From Ruminiclostridium sp. (lineage in GTDB: Bacteria; Bacillota; Clostridia; Oscillospirales; Ruminococcaceae), in NCBI GenBank assembly GCA_017635675.1, contig JAGBLA010000108.1, positions 1-32,576 on the forward strand: a stretch of DNA of 32,576 nucleotides, given 5' to 3'. Position numbers and translations under genes: made by a program. Shown here piece after piece: positions 1-7,770 of the stretch (its first letter is position 1; each line of letters opens with the position of its first letter). The notes beneath the pieces were generated by a model. The model did not search any database. It saw nothing but the letters and a program-made list of their open reading frames with translations, and was not told the DNA's origin.

Positions 1-15
1 CCGACGAAGCCGGGC

Positions 16-144
16 TGACGCAGTAGACGGTCACGGCAGGAAGCCGTGGTATTGCCGCCAAAAGCGCGCAGGACGCGCGCATACAAAGCGGCATAAAGTG
101 GATAGCTCTTTTTCTCTCAAATTGGGTTTTTAGAGGTTCCCTTA
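16..144 (+). repeat. Left copy of a 129-bp perfect inverted repeat with two CAGGA-loop hairpins
   Basis: These 129 bases reappear without a mismatch, reverse-complemented, at 32439-32567. Identity ends abruptly at both edges. Inside are two adjacent hairpins. The first (32-48) pairs CACGGC with GCCGTG around loop AGGAA. The second (64-80) pairs GCGCGC with itself around loop AGGAC and is enclosed by an outer stem, TGCCGC (53-58) with GCGGCA (88-93). No transposase is visible. I read it as a dispersed non-coding element, such as a MITE/REP-like unit or the end of an insertion sequence. The family is not recognised. Confidence 0.9.
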
Positions 145-286
145 AGACAGGCGGCGGCATACGGTATCTTCCCGCGGTCGAAACCGATGCCTATGCTACC
201 GGAAATGAGATAACGGTCATTGATGCGGGCTCTGCTTTCAGGAACGTATTCGGAGATCTTTGAAACGCTGTCACACTTTGCTGTGT
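145..286. other. Short stretch between repeat and aldo/keto reductase; possible gene fragment
   Basis: A plus-strand frame is open from the repeat to a TGA at 261-263. It encodes about 38 residues beyond the repeat and ends in ...FRNVFGDL. An antisense frame (stop at 117-119) is equally open and reads ...DRYLISGSIGIGFDRGK.... Neither has a convincing start codon or ribosome binding site, and codon use does not separate them. It may be the 3' remnant of a gene interrupted by the repeat, or simply non-coding. No product is assigned. Confidence 0.25.
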
Positions 287-1282
287 TTACGCGTTTGCCG
301 AGAGCCTGTCTATCTCCGCAAGCTCCTCCGCGGTGAAGGAAGTGTTCTCTGTTGCCTTTATGTTGTCGAGAATTTGCGAGGGCTTTGACGCGCCGACCAG
401 CACAGAGGTTATGATACCGTCATGCAGCAGCCACGCAAGCGCCATTTCCGCAAGGGTCTGTCCCCTGTTCTTCGCGATGTCGTTCAGCTTTCTTATATTC
501 GTGAGCTTTTCCTCCGCGACCTGTTCCTCACGGAGAAATCTTCCGTCGGTGCGTATGCGGCTGTCCTCGGGGATACCCGCGAAATAACGGTCGGTAAGCA
601 TTCCCTGTGCAAGCGGCGAAAAGCAGATGATGCCCTTGCCGATGCGGTGTGAGGTCTCCTTGAGACCGTTCTTCTCCACCGTGCGGTTGAGTATGTTGTA
701 GCAGTTCTGATTGATGACGAACGGAGTGTGAAGCTCCTCAAGTATGGCGGAAGCCTTTTCAAGTGTCGCTCCGTCATAATTTGACAGCCCGACGTAAAGC
801 GCCTTGCCGCTGCGCACGATCTGATCGAGAGCGCACATTGTCTCCTCCAGCGGGGTCTGCGGATCCATGCGGTGATGATAGAATATATCCACATAGTCAA
901 GACCCAGCCGTTTCAGCGACTGGTCTAAGCTCGCGATAAGGTACTTTCTGCTGCCCCAGTCGCCGTAGGGGCCTTCCCACATATTGTAGCCCGCTTTCGT
1001 GGAAATGATCATCTCGTCACGGTAAGGCGCGAAATGCTCTTTCATTATCCTGCCGAAGTTCTCCTCGGCGCTCCCGGGCTTTGGACCGTAGTTGTTCGCA
1101 AGGTCAAAGTGCGTTATGCCGTTGTCGAACGCGGTGAAACACATCTGCTCCATGTTGGAATAAACTCCCGTGTCACCGAAATTGTGCCACAGTCCCAGTG
1201 ACACTGCGGGCAGCATAAGTCCGCTCTTTCCGCAGCGGTTGTATTTCATTTTGTCGTAGCGTTTTTCGTTTGCGATGTACAT
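287..1282 (-). CDS. Aldo/keto reductase, YghZ/Gpr (AKR14) type
   Basis: The 331-residue protein is a cytoplasmic NADPH-dependent aldo/keto reductase. It matches the E. coli YghZ (L-glyceraldehyde-3-phosphate reductase) pattern along its length: an N-terminal RYDKMKYNRCGKSGLMLP, then SLGLWHNFGD, HFDLANNYGP.PGSAEENFG and ISTKAGY.MW.GPYG. The catalytic tetrad is visible as D60, Y65, K96 and His in the YHH pair (136-137). Near the C-terminus, SVLVGASKPSQI (about 295-306) is the usual NADP(H)-binding region. The start is supported by AGGAGG a few bases upstream. It is the last gene of a minus-strand unit, 23 bases after the flavodoxin-like gene, and its binding site follows directly on that gene's stop. 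The family is clear. The physiological substrate (methylglyoxal, glyceraldehyde-3-phosphate or another aldehyde) cannot be read from the sequence. Confidence 0.93.
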   Translation of the reverse strand: MYIANEKRYDKMKYNRCGKSGLMLPAVSLGLWHNFGDTGVYSNMEQMCFTAFDNGITHFDLANNYGPKPGSAEENFGRIMKEHFAPYRDEMIISTKAGYNMWEGPYGDWGSRKYLIASLDQSLKRLGLDYVDIFYHHRMDPQTPLEETMCALDQIVRSGKALYVGLSNYDGATLEKASAILEELHTPFVINQNCYNILNRTVEKNGLKETSHRIGKGIICFSPLAQGMLTDRYFAGIPEDSRIRTDGRFLREEQVAEEKLTNIRKLNDIAKNRGQTLAEMALAWLLHDGIITSVLVGASKPSQILDNIKATENTSFTAEELAEIDRLSANA

Positions 1283-1305
1283 TTGTGCGCCTCCTGTTAT
1301 ATAGC

Positions 1306-1932
1306 TTATCTTATGAAATTCGTGAATGTCTTCTGTTCATAATCCGGCGGACAGACACCGGAAGTCTCCCCCGCGGCTATCGACTCCGCAAGCCATACCA
1401 TGTTTTTAGCGAGTGTCCTCATGGTCTGCAAGCCCTCGATGTCCTGCTTTACCTCATCGGGAGTTGAGCCGTGTACCTGGTTCCAGTACTGCGAACCCGC
1501 GACCACCATGTTTTCGATCAGATAGAACTGGTTGAGCCGCTCGAATGCCGACGTCGCACCTCCTCTGCGGCAGGACACGACTGACGCGGCGAGCTTGCCC
1601 GCGAACTTTTCGGCAGGAACACTGAAAAACAGCCTGTCAAGGAATGACGTGACTCTTCCAGTGGGGCCGCCGTAATAGACAGGAGAGCCCACAACTATCC
1701 CGACAAATTCGTCTATCCTCGCCGCAGCACGGTTCACGTCATCGTCAAAGACACATCTGCCTGTCTCGCTGCATTTACAGCAGGCTATACAGTCCTGCAC
1801 AGGCTTTTTGCCGAGCCACAATATCTCGGACTGCGCGCCGAGCCTTTCAAATTCAGCGCTCATCTCACCGAGCGCGGCGGCTGTGCAGCCTTTTTCGTTC
1901 GGGCTTCCGTTGATAAGTAGAAATTTTGACAT
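1306..1932 (-). CDS. Flavodoxin-fold NAD(P)H-dependent oxidoreductase, possibly an iron-sulfur flavoprotein
   Basis: The 208-residue cytoplasmic protein has the flavodoxin/FMN-reductase fold. The N-terminal LLINGSPNEKGCT (about 5-17) is the phosphate-binding loop for FMN. GSPVYYGGPTGRVTSFLDR in the middle is the second FMN-contacting segment of the NADPH-dependent FMN reductase family. A compact cysteine cluster (C48, C51, C52, C54, C60) sits where iron-sulfur flavoproteins carry their [4Fe-4S] ligands, so a cluster is plausible but not shown. GGGAGGT precedes the ATG at good spacing. It lies between the TraX-family gene and the aldo/keto reductase in one direction, so it may supply or share reducing equivalents with the reductase. 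The substrate is unknown. Confidence 0.88.
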   Translation of the reverse strand: MSKFLLINGSPNEKGCTAAALGEMSAEFERLGAQSEILWLGKKPVQDCIACCKCSETGRCVFDDDVNRAAARIDEFVGIVVGSPVYYGGPTGRVTSFLDRLFFSVPAEKFAGKLAASVVSCRRGGATSAFERLNQFYLIENMVVAGSQYWNQVHGSTPDEVKQDIEGLQTMRTLAKNMVWLAESIAAGETSGVCPPDYEQKTFTNFIR

Positions 1933-1983
1933 TGCTGTACCTCCCGGGTATTCTTTTTTCTGAACTGCAGTCCGGAACTGCGT

Positions 1984-2763
1984 TCAGATATTGTCAAGAC
2001 ATATTTTCACGGCGTATATTATCAGATAATGCACAGGATAAAAGATGTAGAAGAACCATTTTGAGAAAACCGGGTGTTTTCCCTTCTTCCCGTTGTAAAA
2101 CACGGTCATCACAACATATCCGAGCATCACGAAAGCAAGGTCGAGACTATCATTGAATATCGCAGCGCCATCGAATGTCCCGCCTATGACCTGCCATACC
2201 ACCGCGATCCCTTTCCACACGCAGGCGATAACAGTGTATGATATCAGCCGCGCTTTCGGTCTGTCGCGGAATATATGTATAAATAGTATGAACAGCACTC
2301 CGAATATCTCCCAGTCCGCGGATAACGCCAGTGTCCCAAGGCAGCACAGCACCACAAGAAGCACTCGCAGCGGCTTTTTCAGACTGCTCTCCCACGCCAT
2401 GACCGCGAGCAGACCTGCAAGAAGAGTGAACATCACGTTTGCCGTCCACCAGCCGAGCGAAGGTACAAACACTATCCAGTCGGGTATCTGCGTTATGCAG
2501 GCAAAAATCAGCAGCCGAAACGCGTATTTTCTGCGGTCACGGGTGTACTTGTACCCGTCCGCGATAAAGAAGAACATTACAGGCGGACATATCAGCGAAG
2601 CGTGTGAAAGCAGGTTCTGCCACAGCGGCATGACCGAATACGGGTCGCTTATACCGGGATTGCGCATGATAGTGAGCCACGCGAAAAGATGTCCCCAGAA
2701 CATGAAGAAAAGCGCCGTGTATTTCACAGTTTCGCGGTCAAATATCTTCGATCTGCCATTCAT
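1984..2763 (-). CDS. TraX-family integral membrane protein
   Basis: The 259-residue polytopic membrane protein has about seven hydrophobic segments between short charged loops. The opening KYTALFFMFWGHLFAWLT, the PPVMFFFIADGYKYTRDRRKYAFRL segment with its Tyr/Arg-rich loop, and the C-terminal FFYIFYPVHYLIIYAVK are typical of the TraX family (founder: F-plasmid pilin acetylase). Chromosomal Bacillota members have no proven substrate, and an acyltransferase role for this one is only an inference. No conjugation genes lie nearby. AAGGAG precedes the ATG, and a good sigma-A promoter lies about 45-75 bases upstream. It is the first gene of the minus-strand unit, ending 51 bases before the flavodoxin-like gene. 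Confidence 0.85.
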   Translation of the reverse strand: MNGRSKIFDRETVKYTALFFMFWGHLFAWLTIMRNPGISDPYSVMPLWQNLLSHASLICPPVMFFFIADGYKYTRDRRKYAFRLLIFACITQIPDWIVFVPSLGWWTANVMFTLLAGLLAVMAWESSLKKPLRVLLVVLCCLGTLALSADWEIFGVLFILFIHIFRDRPKARLISYTVIACVWKGIAVVWQVIGGTFDGAAIFNDSLDLAFVMLGYVVMTVFYNGKKGKHPVFSKWFFYIFYPVHYLIIYAVKICLDNI

Positions 2764-2807
2764 AACCGCTGCTCCTTTGTTAGCTCAGATTCGGATCCCC
2801 GATATTT

Positions 2808-2836
2808 ATTATATCATACAAAACTCATATTTGCAA
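2808..2836 (-). promoter_or_regulatory. Sigma-A promoter for the TraX/flavodoxin/aldo-keto reductase unit
   Basis: Read on the minus strand, TTGCAA (2831-2836) and TATAAT (2808-2813) are separated by exactly 17 bases and point at the ATG at 2763. Its -35 element lies 20 bp from the -35 of the opposed plus-strand promoter at 2857. Confidence 0.8.
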
Positions 2837-2856
2837 TAGCGCGCACGAAAATATGC

Positions 2857-2885
2857 TTGACATGGTTTTGGAATTATGGTACAAT
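2857..2885 (+). promoter_or_regulatory. Sigma-A promoter P1 upstream of the chemoreceptor unit
   Basis: TTGACA (2857-2862), a 17-base spacer and TACAAT (2880-2885) form a near-consensus promoter reading rightward. No open reading frame follows for about 190 bases, so any transcript would have a long leader or would end before P2. The stretch 2764-3084 holds only promoters and no gene that I can support. Confidence 0.75.
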
Positions 2886-3005
2886 ATTTCAGCGATTTTG
2901 TTCATGCTCTTGTTTGTATCCGTTTATCCTGCACTGTTAAATTTGCTTAAAAAGCGATAATTTTGCTATTTTTACCCAAAACACTGTCAAATCGTGCGAA
3001 AGCCT

Positions 3006-3034
3006 TTGACAAATCTCTCTAAATGTGTTATACT
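3006..3034 (+). promoter_or_regulatory. Sigma-A promoter P2 upstream of the phosphatase remnant and chemoreceptor
   Basis: TTGACA (3006-3011), a 17-base spacer and TATACT (3029-3034) form a strong promoter. Its expected start site (about 3041) lies some 44 bases before the ATG of the broken phosphatase gene and about 285 bases before the chemoreceptor start. It probably belonged to the phosphatase gene and may now drive the chemoreceptor and hydrogenase-like genes. Confidence 0.8.
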
Positions 3035-3084
3035 GACAGTAATCGCCGTTTAGGGGATTATTGTGAAGGAACAGGGTCGTTTGC

Positions 3085-3302
3085 ATGACAGAAATGAAAC
3101 GTAAACCGATAAGGCAGCAGCTCAATCGTACCGTTCTGATACTGACTGCAATATCACTCGCATCGACGGCGACCATATAGGTCTTGTAATGGCTGATGTA
3201 TCGGGCAAGGGCGTGCCTGCCGCGATGTTCATGATAATCGCAAAGACACTTAACATTAATGAACGTCGTTTGGAACGGAAAAAACTGATCTCTATCCAGT
3301 AA
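3085..3302 (+). pseudogene. Remnant of a membrane-anchored SpoIIE/RsbU-type (PP2C) serine phosphatase gene
   Basis: The frame from ATG 3085 encodes a basic N-terminus and the start of a membrane helix (KRKPIRQQLNRTVLILTAIS) and stops at TAG 3178-3180. In another frame, from about 3162 to TAA 3300-3302, follows RIDGDHIGLVMADVSGKGVP and AAMFMIIAKTL, the metal-binding core of SpoIIE-type PP2C phosphatases. After AKTL the similarity stops. The remnant therefore keeps only the first 25 or so residues and about 35 residues of the catalytic domain, joined out of frame, with the sensor region and the C-terminal half of the phosphatase missing. It cannot make an active enzyme. Its promoter (P2) is intact and points into the chemoreceptor gene. 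An assembly join is an alternative explanation for the junctions. Confidence 0.75.
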
Positions 3303-3326
3303 TAAAACCGGGAGGTAAATGAAAAA

Positions 3327-5309
3327 ATGAAAAAGAAAATGGGTCTGAAAAAGGCAGTTTTGCTTACAGTAAGCGCGGTAACGTCGATCACACTGCTATG
3401 CGTGTCGCTGATCGGTTACCTCGTGTCATTCAACAAGGTCAAGAATACGCTTACTGTTGAGACTGAACAGGCTCTTCTTGCCAACGCCGAGAAAATGAAT
3501 GCGTGGCTCGGAGAACAGTGCGTTTTCGCGGCGGCTCAGGCTAACGCGTCGGGAACTCTTTACGCGCTCAAGCCCGACCATTCCGGAGACCCTGATTTCA
3601 CAGCGACAGTGCTGCCGCTCAACAGCGCGCTGCTCGACGCATATACCTCCTACGAGGACAAGACTATCTACCTCGGCTCGGGTGCTGTCCTCTCGTCTGA
3701 CTTCGACCCCACGATACGTTCATGGTACACTGCCGCGAAGGCTCAGAACAAGGCGATATGCACTTCTCCATTCGTTGACGCTTCAACGGGCGGTATAATC
3801 TTCACAGTTGCGGCTCCGATAAAATCAAACGGAAGCTTTGTGGGAGTTTTCGGCTGTGACTTCAAGCTTGATGTACTCACCGGACTCGTAAGCAGCATGA
3901 AGCTCACCGAGCACGGCTATCCCATTCTTATCGACGCGGACGGCACATTCCTCGTTCACTCCAATTCCGATTACATGCCGACGGCGGACGGCAGGCTCAC
4001 TACGGTCAATACAGCGGCGGGAGAGTATTCAAAGGCTGTTTCGTCCCTCGGCAATGATGTGAGCATCGGGATATACAAGGACTACGACGGCACTGAAAAG
4101 TATTTCACTCTCAAGAAACTTGACAAAGCAGGCTGGACAGTAGGCTACATAATGCCGAAGGGAGACATCGAAGGCGCACTTGCAGACCTCGGTATAATGT
4201 TCCTTGTTATGTTCATCGTGTTCTTCGTGGGCGGAACAGGCATAGTATTCGTTGTTATCACGCGCCACTTAAAGCCTCTCGGAAAGCTTGCGGAGTCCGC
4301 TTCGCAGATAGCGAACGGCGACCTTTCGGCAGACCTTAGCTACGACACCGACGACGAGATAGGAAAGCTCTGCACAGAATTCGGAAAATGCATAGACGCG
4401 ATGCGCACTTATGTTGACGATATCTCCCACGTACTTACCGCGGTATCGACGGGTGATCTTACCGTTCCCCCGTCGGTTGAATACCGGGGTGACTTCAGAA
4501 AGATCGAGGATTCCATGCGCCTTATCCTTGACGAACTTAGCAGAATCATGTCGGATATCGACAACGAGAGCGCCCAGGTGATGAACGGTTCCAGCCAGAT
4601 GGCTGAGGGCTCACAGTCCCTTGCGGACGGCACCACCCGTCAGGCTTCCGCTATCCAGCAGATCTCCGCCACTATCGCGGAGGTGTCCTCTCAGATCGCC
4701 GCAACCGCGCAGAATGCTGCTCAGGCGGGCAGTCTCTCCAAACAGACCCAGAACAGGGTAAACGAGCAGGATACAGAGATACAGAACATGGTAAGCGCCA
4801 TGAATGATATAAGCAACACCTCACAGGAGATCGAGAAGATTATCAAAACCATCGAGGATATCGCATTCCAGACCAATATACTCGCGCTCAACGCGGCAGT
4901 CGAGGCTGCGCGTGCGGGTGACGCGGGCAAGGGCTTTGCGGTAGTTGCAGATGAAGTCCGCAACCTTGCGAGCAAGTCGGCAGAAGCCGCAAACTCCACC
5001 ACTTCGCTTATCACCGCGTCTATCGAGGCTGTCGGGAACGGCAGCAAGATAGCGCTCGCTACCGCGGAATCCATGAAGGAAGTCAAGGAAATGTCCGCAA
5101 AGACCGCCGAGCTTATCAACGAGATCGCGTCCGCAAGCGCAGAACAGAACGAGTCGATAAACCAGATCACAAGCGGCATCGAGCAGATATCGCAGGTAAT
5201 ACAGACAAACTCCGCGACGGCGGAGGAGACTGCCGCGTCCTGCGAGGAGCTTTCGGGACAGTCAAGGCTGCTTAAGGATCAGGTCGCTCGTTTCAGAATT
5301 AACAGATAA
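3327..5309 (+). CDS. Methyl-accepting chemotaxis protein with extracellular double-Cache sensor
   Basis: This 660-residue transmembrane chemoreceptor has TM1 at about 10-34, an extracellular dCache-type sensor at about 38-280 (including [20 protein letters not shown]), TM2 at about 286-312, HAMP at about 313-365 and a cytoplasmic signalling coiled coil to the end. The hairpin tip reads [20 protein letters not shown] (from about residue 509), the CheA/CheW contact region. The sensor type suggests small ligands such as amino or organic acids, but the ligand is unknown. GGAGG lies 11 bases before ATG 3327. A closer ATG at 3319 opens only a three-codon frame whose stop overlaps the real start, which suggests coupling or slight frame ambiguity. 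No cheA, cheW or flagellar gene lies in the window. The gene ends 13 bases before the hydrogenase-like sensor, so the two are probably co-transcribed. Confidence 0.93.
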   Translation: MKKKMGLKKAVLLTVSAVTSITLLCVSLIGYLVSFNKVKNTLTVETEQALLANAEKMNAWLGEQCVFAAAQANASGTLYALKPDHSGDPDFTATVLPLNSALLDAYTSYEDKTIYLGSGAVLSSDFDPTIRSWYTAAKAQNKAICTSPFVDASTGGIIFTVAAPIKSNGSFVGVFGCDFKLDVLTGLVSSMKLTEHGYPILIDADGTFLVHSNSDYMPTADGRLTTVNTAAGEYSKAVSSLGNDVSIGIYKDYDGTEKYFTLKKLDKAGWTVGYIMPKGDIEGALADLGIMFLVMFIVFFVGGTGIVFVVITRHLKPLGKLAESASQIANGDLSADLSYDTDDEIGKLCTEFGKCIDAMRTYVDDISHVLTAVSTGDLTVPPSVEYRGDFRKIEDSMRLILDELSRIMSDIDNESAQVMNGSSQMAEGSQSLADGTTRQASAIQQISATIAEVSSQIAATAQNAAQAGSLSKQTQNRVNEQDTEIQNMVSAMNDISNTSQEIEKIIKTIEDIAFQTNILALNAAVEAARAGDAGKGFAVVADEVRNLASKSAEAANSTTSLITASIEAVGNGSKIALATAESMKEVKEMSAKTAELINEIASASAEQNESINQITSGIEQISQVIQTNSATAEETAASCEELSGQSRLLKDQVARFRINR

Positions 5310-5322
5310 ATCGAGGATAAAA

Positions 5323-7683
5323 ATGCAGATCACAGAATCGCTTGTCTATACGAATGACAAATGTATAGGCTGCAACAAATGTATTAATGTTTGCCCGGCA
5401 ATGGGCGCGTGTATGTCCGTCGATGTTGACGGTGCCAAGCGGCGTATCGCGGTGAACGGTACATACTGTGTTTCATGCGGTGCCTGTATGGATGCCTGCG
5501 TCCACAGCGCAAGGGAATTCAATGATGACACCGAACGCTTTTTTGAGGATCTTAAGGCGGGTCAGAAGATATCGCTCCTGCTTGCTCCGGCGTTCCTCGC
5601 AAACTATCCGAATCAGTACGGCTCGGTGCTCGGCGGATTGAAGCAGCTCGGCGTGAACCGCATCATATCCGTTTCATTCGGCGCAGACATCACTACCTGG
5701 GGCTATCTTAATTACATCAAGAAATACAACTACCTCGGCGGTATCTCTCAGCCCTGCCCCGCGGTCGTAAGATACATAGAGGATTACACTCCCGAGCTTC
5801 TCCCAAAGCTGTTCCCGATACACAGCCCGATGATGTGCGCTGCGGTGTACTGCCGCAAGGAGCTTAAGATCACAGACAAGCTTGCGTTCATATCCCCTTG
5901 TATCGCGAAAAAAATGGAGATAGACGATCCCAACAACGCGGGTCTTGTACAGTATAACGTAACATTCGACCACCTCATGAAGTACGTCAAGGAGCACAGG
6001 ATAAGCGGTCCGAACTGCACCGACGAGATAGAGTACGGTCTCGGTTCGATCTATCCAACTCCTGGCGGACTTAAGGAGAACGTGTACTGGTTCCTCGGAG
6101 AAGATGTCGCTATCCGCCAGATAGAAGGCGAAAAGCGTATGTACGAATGGCTCCAAAAGAACAGGAAGCGCATAAAGGACGGCACTACCCCGTTCCTGTT
6201 CATCGACGCGCTCAACTGCGAGAACGGCTGTATCTGCGGTACAGCGGTGGATCCTAAAATGTCCGAGACCGACGACGCGATGTACAATCTTCTGAAGATC
6301 AAAGAAGCGTCAAAGAAGAACCGCCCCGCAAGCGCATGGTCAAAGCACGCTTCCCCCAAAATGCGTCTTGCAGCTTTAAACAGACAGTTCAGACATCTGC
6401 GCCTTGAGGACTATATCCGCAAATATACCGACAGGTCAAAGAAAACAGAATACAAGACACCGTCGCCCACAGAGCTTGAATCTATATTCATATCCATGCG
6501 CAAGACCACGAAGCACAAGCAGAACATTAACTGCACCTGCTGCGGTTACTCCACCTGCACTCAAATGGCGACGGCGATATACAACGGGTTCAACGTCAAG
6601 GAGAACTGCATACACTACCAGAAAGACCACGACCAGCAGGAAATGGACCACGCGGAGTGCCTTGCAAAGGAAGTCGAGCGTCAGCGCGCGCAGGCTACGG
6701 GCGAGCATCACAAGCTCCTCTCGGCTATCGAGCGCATGGAAAACGAAGTAAACGACATCTACAAATCCATTGACGAAATGGCAGCGGGAAATGAGCGCAA
6801 CGCTTCCGACAGCAGCAACATAGCGCTTAAAATACAGGGAGTCTCAGATTTCACCGAGAACCTTGAAAAATCCATGAACGAGATACGCGGTCTTATCGAC
6901 CAGCTCGGCGCAAACAATAAGGAAGTCGTGAGCATAGCAAGCCATACCAACCTGCTTGCGCTCAACGCGGCAATAGAAGCTGCCCGTGCGGGTGAAGCCG
7001 GCAAGAGCTTCGCGGTCGTGGCGTCCGAGATCAAGAACCTCGCCGCAAACTCCGAGAACACCGCCAATAACAGCAACGAGAACCAGAAACAGATAGACGA
7101 ATCGGCACTAAGCATAATCAAGGGCGCGGAACAGCTCGCAACGGAAGTCGCAACAGTGAGCGACCTTACCAACAGTCTTGCCGAAGCTACCAACGAGATG
7201 TCCATTACCACGGAGGAGATACGAAGAAGCATAGGCAACGTCAAGAACGAGCTGAGCAATCTCGCCGTACCGGGAAGCAGCGACGGCACCGGAGGTTCGG
7301 GTCTGTACAGAAAGCATATTCTTATCGTTGAAGATGTTATCATCGGTGCGGAGATGCTCCGACAGATGCTCGCGGCTCTGGGAGCTTCCGCGGATATTGC
7401 CGAGAACGGTCAGAAGGCTGTCGAGATGTTTGAAGCCAGCACGCCGGGCGATTACGCCGCAATAATCATGGATATCCATATGCCGATAATGGACGGTATG
7501 GAAGCCACAAAAACTATACGCTCCATGTCCCGCCCTGACGCGGGAAGCGTACCTATCATCGCGCTTACGGCAAACAGCATAGAATACGACGCGCATAAGA
7601 CCGCAGGCGTCGGTATGAATGCTCACCTTACCAAGCCGGTAGATACGGCTGAGCTTATCAGAACACTCGAAAAACTTGTATAA
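5323..7683 (+). CDS. Soluble [FeFe]-hydrogenase-like chemosensor: ferredoxin + H-cluster domain + MCP signalling + receiver
   Basis: A 786-residue protein with no membrane segment. N-terminal 2[4Fe-4S] ferredoxin: C14/C17/C20/C24 and C49/C52/C55/C59. Hydrogenase large-subunit domain, about 80-310: the four H-cluster ligand positions are kept (C145 in QPCP; C193 in SPCIAKK; C299 and C303 in NCENGCICG), but the proton-shuttle Cys before the first ligand is Pro144 and the usual Met of the second motif is Ser191. A further Fe-S motif uses C404, C407, C412 and C429. Then a coiled coil with the chemoreceptor tip [18 protein letters not shown] (about 545) and a C-terminal receiver with D717, T749 and K771. 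This resembles sensory group C [FeFe]-hydrogenases, of which chemotaxis-linked forms are known. It probably senses redox state or H2 rather than turning over. The added receiver suggests phosphotransfer or adaptation feedback. Start: GAGGAT before ATG 5323. A strong terminator follows. Confidence 0.88.
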   Translation: MQITESLVYTNDKCIGCNKCINVCPAMGACMSVDVDGAKRRIAVNGTYCVSCGACMDACVHSAREFNDDTERFFEDLKAGQKISLLLAPAFLANYPNQYGSVLGGLKQLGVNRIISVSFGADITTWGYLNYIKKYNYLGGISQPCPAVVRYIEDYTPELLPKLFPIHSPMMCAAVYCRKELKITDKLAFISPCIAKKMEIDDPNNAGLVQYNVTFDHLMKYVKEHRISGPNCTDEIEYGLGSIYPTPGGLKENVYWFLGEDVAIRQIEGEKRMYEWLQKNRKRIKDGTTPFLFIDALNCENGCICGTAVDPKMSETDDAMYNLLKIKEASKKNRPASAWSKHASPKMRLAALNRQFRHLRLEDYIRKYTDRSKKTEYKTPSPTELESIFISMRKTTKHKQNINCTCCGYSTCTQMATAIYNGFNVKENCIHYQKDHDQQEMDHAECLAKEVERQRAQATGEHHKLLSAIERMENEVNDIYKSIDEMAAGNERNASDSSNIALKIQGVSDFTENLEKSMNEIRGLIDQLGANNKEVVSIASHTNLLALNAAIEAARAGEAGKSFAVVASEIKNLAANSENTANNSNENQKQIDESALSIIKGAEQLATEVATVSDLTNSLAEATNEMSITTEEIRRSIGNVKNELSNLAVPGSSDGTGGSGLYRKHILIVEDVIIGAEMLRQMLAALGASADIAENGQKAVEMFEASTPGDYAAIIMDIHMPIMDGMEATKTIRSMSRPDAGSVPIIALTANSIEYDAHKTAGVGMNAHLTKPVDTAELIRTLEKLV

Positions 7684-7714
7684 AGCCGTTTCACGCGCTT
7701 ACCGTGATCGGATG

Positions 7715-7763
7715 AAAAAAACTCCCCGTATCCGCAGCGTTCCCGCGGATGCGGGGAGTTTTC
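7715..7763. terminator. Bidirectional rho-independent terminator
   Basis: ACTCCCCGTATCCGC (7721-7735) pairs with GCGGATGCGGGGAGT (7745-7759), a 15-bp stem with one G-T pair. It is flanked by an A-run (7715-7720) on the left and TTTT on the right. It lies between convergent genes and serves both. Confidence 0.92.
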
Positions 7764-7770
7764 ATTCCGG

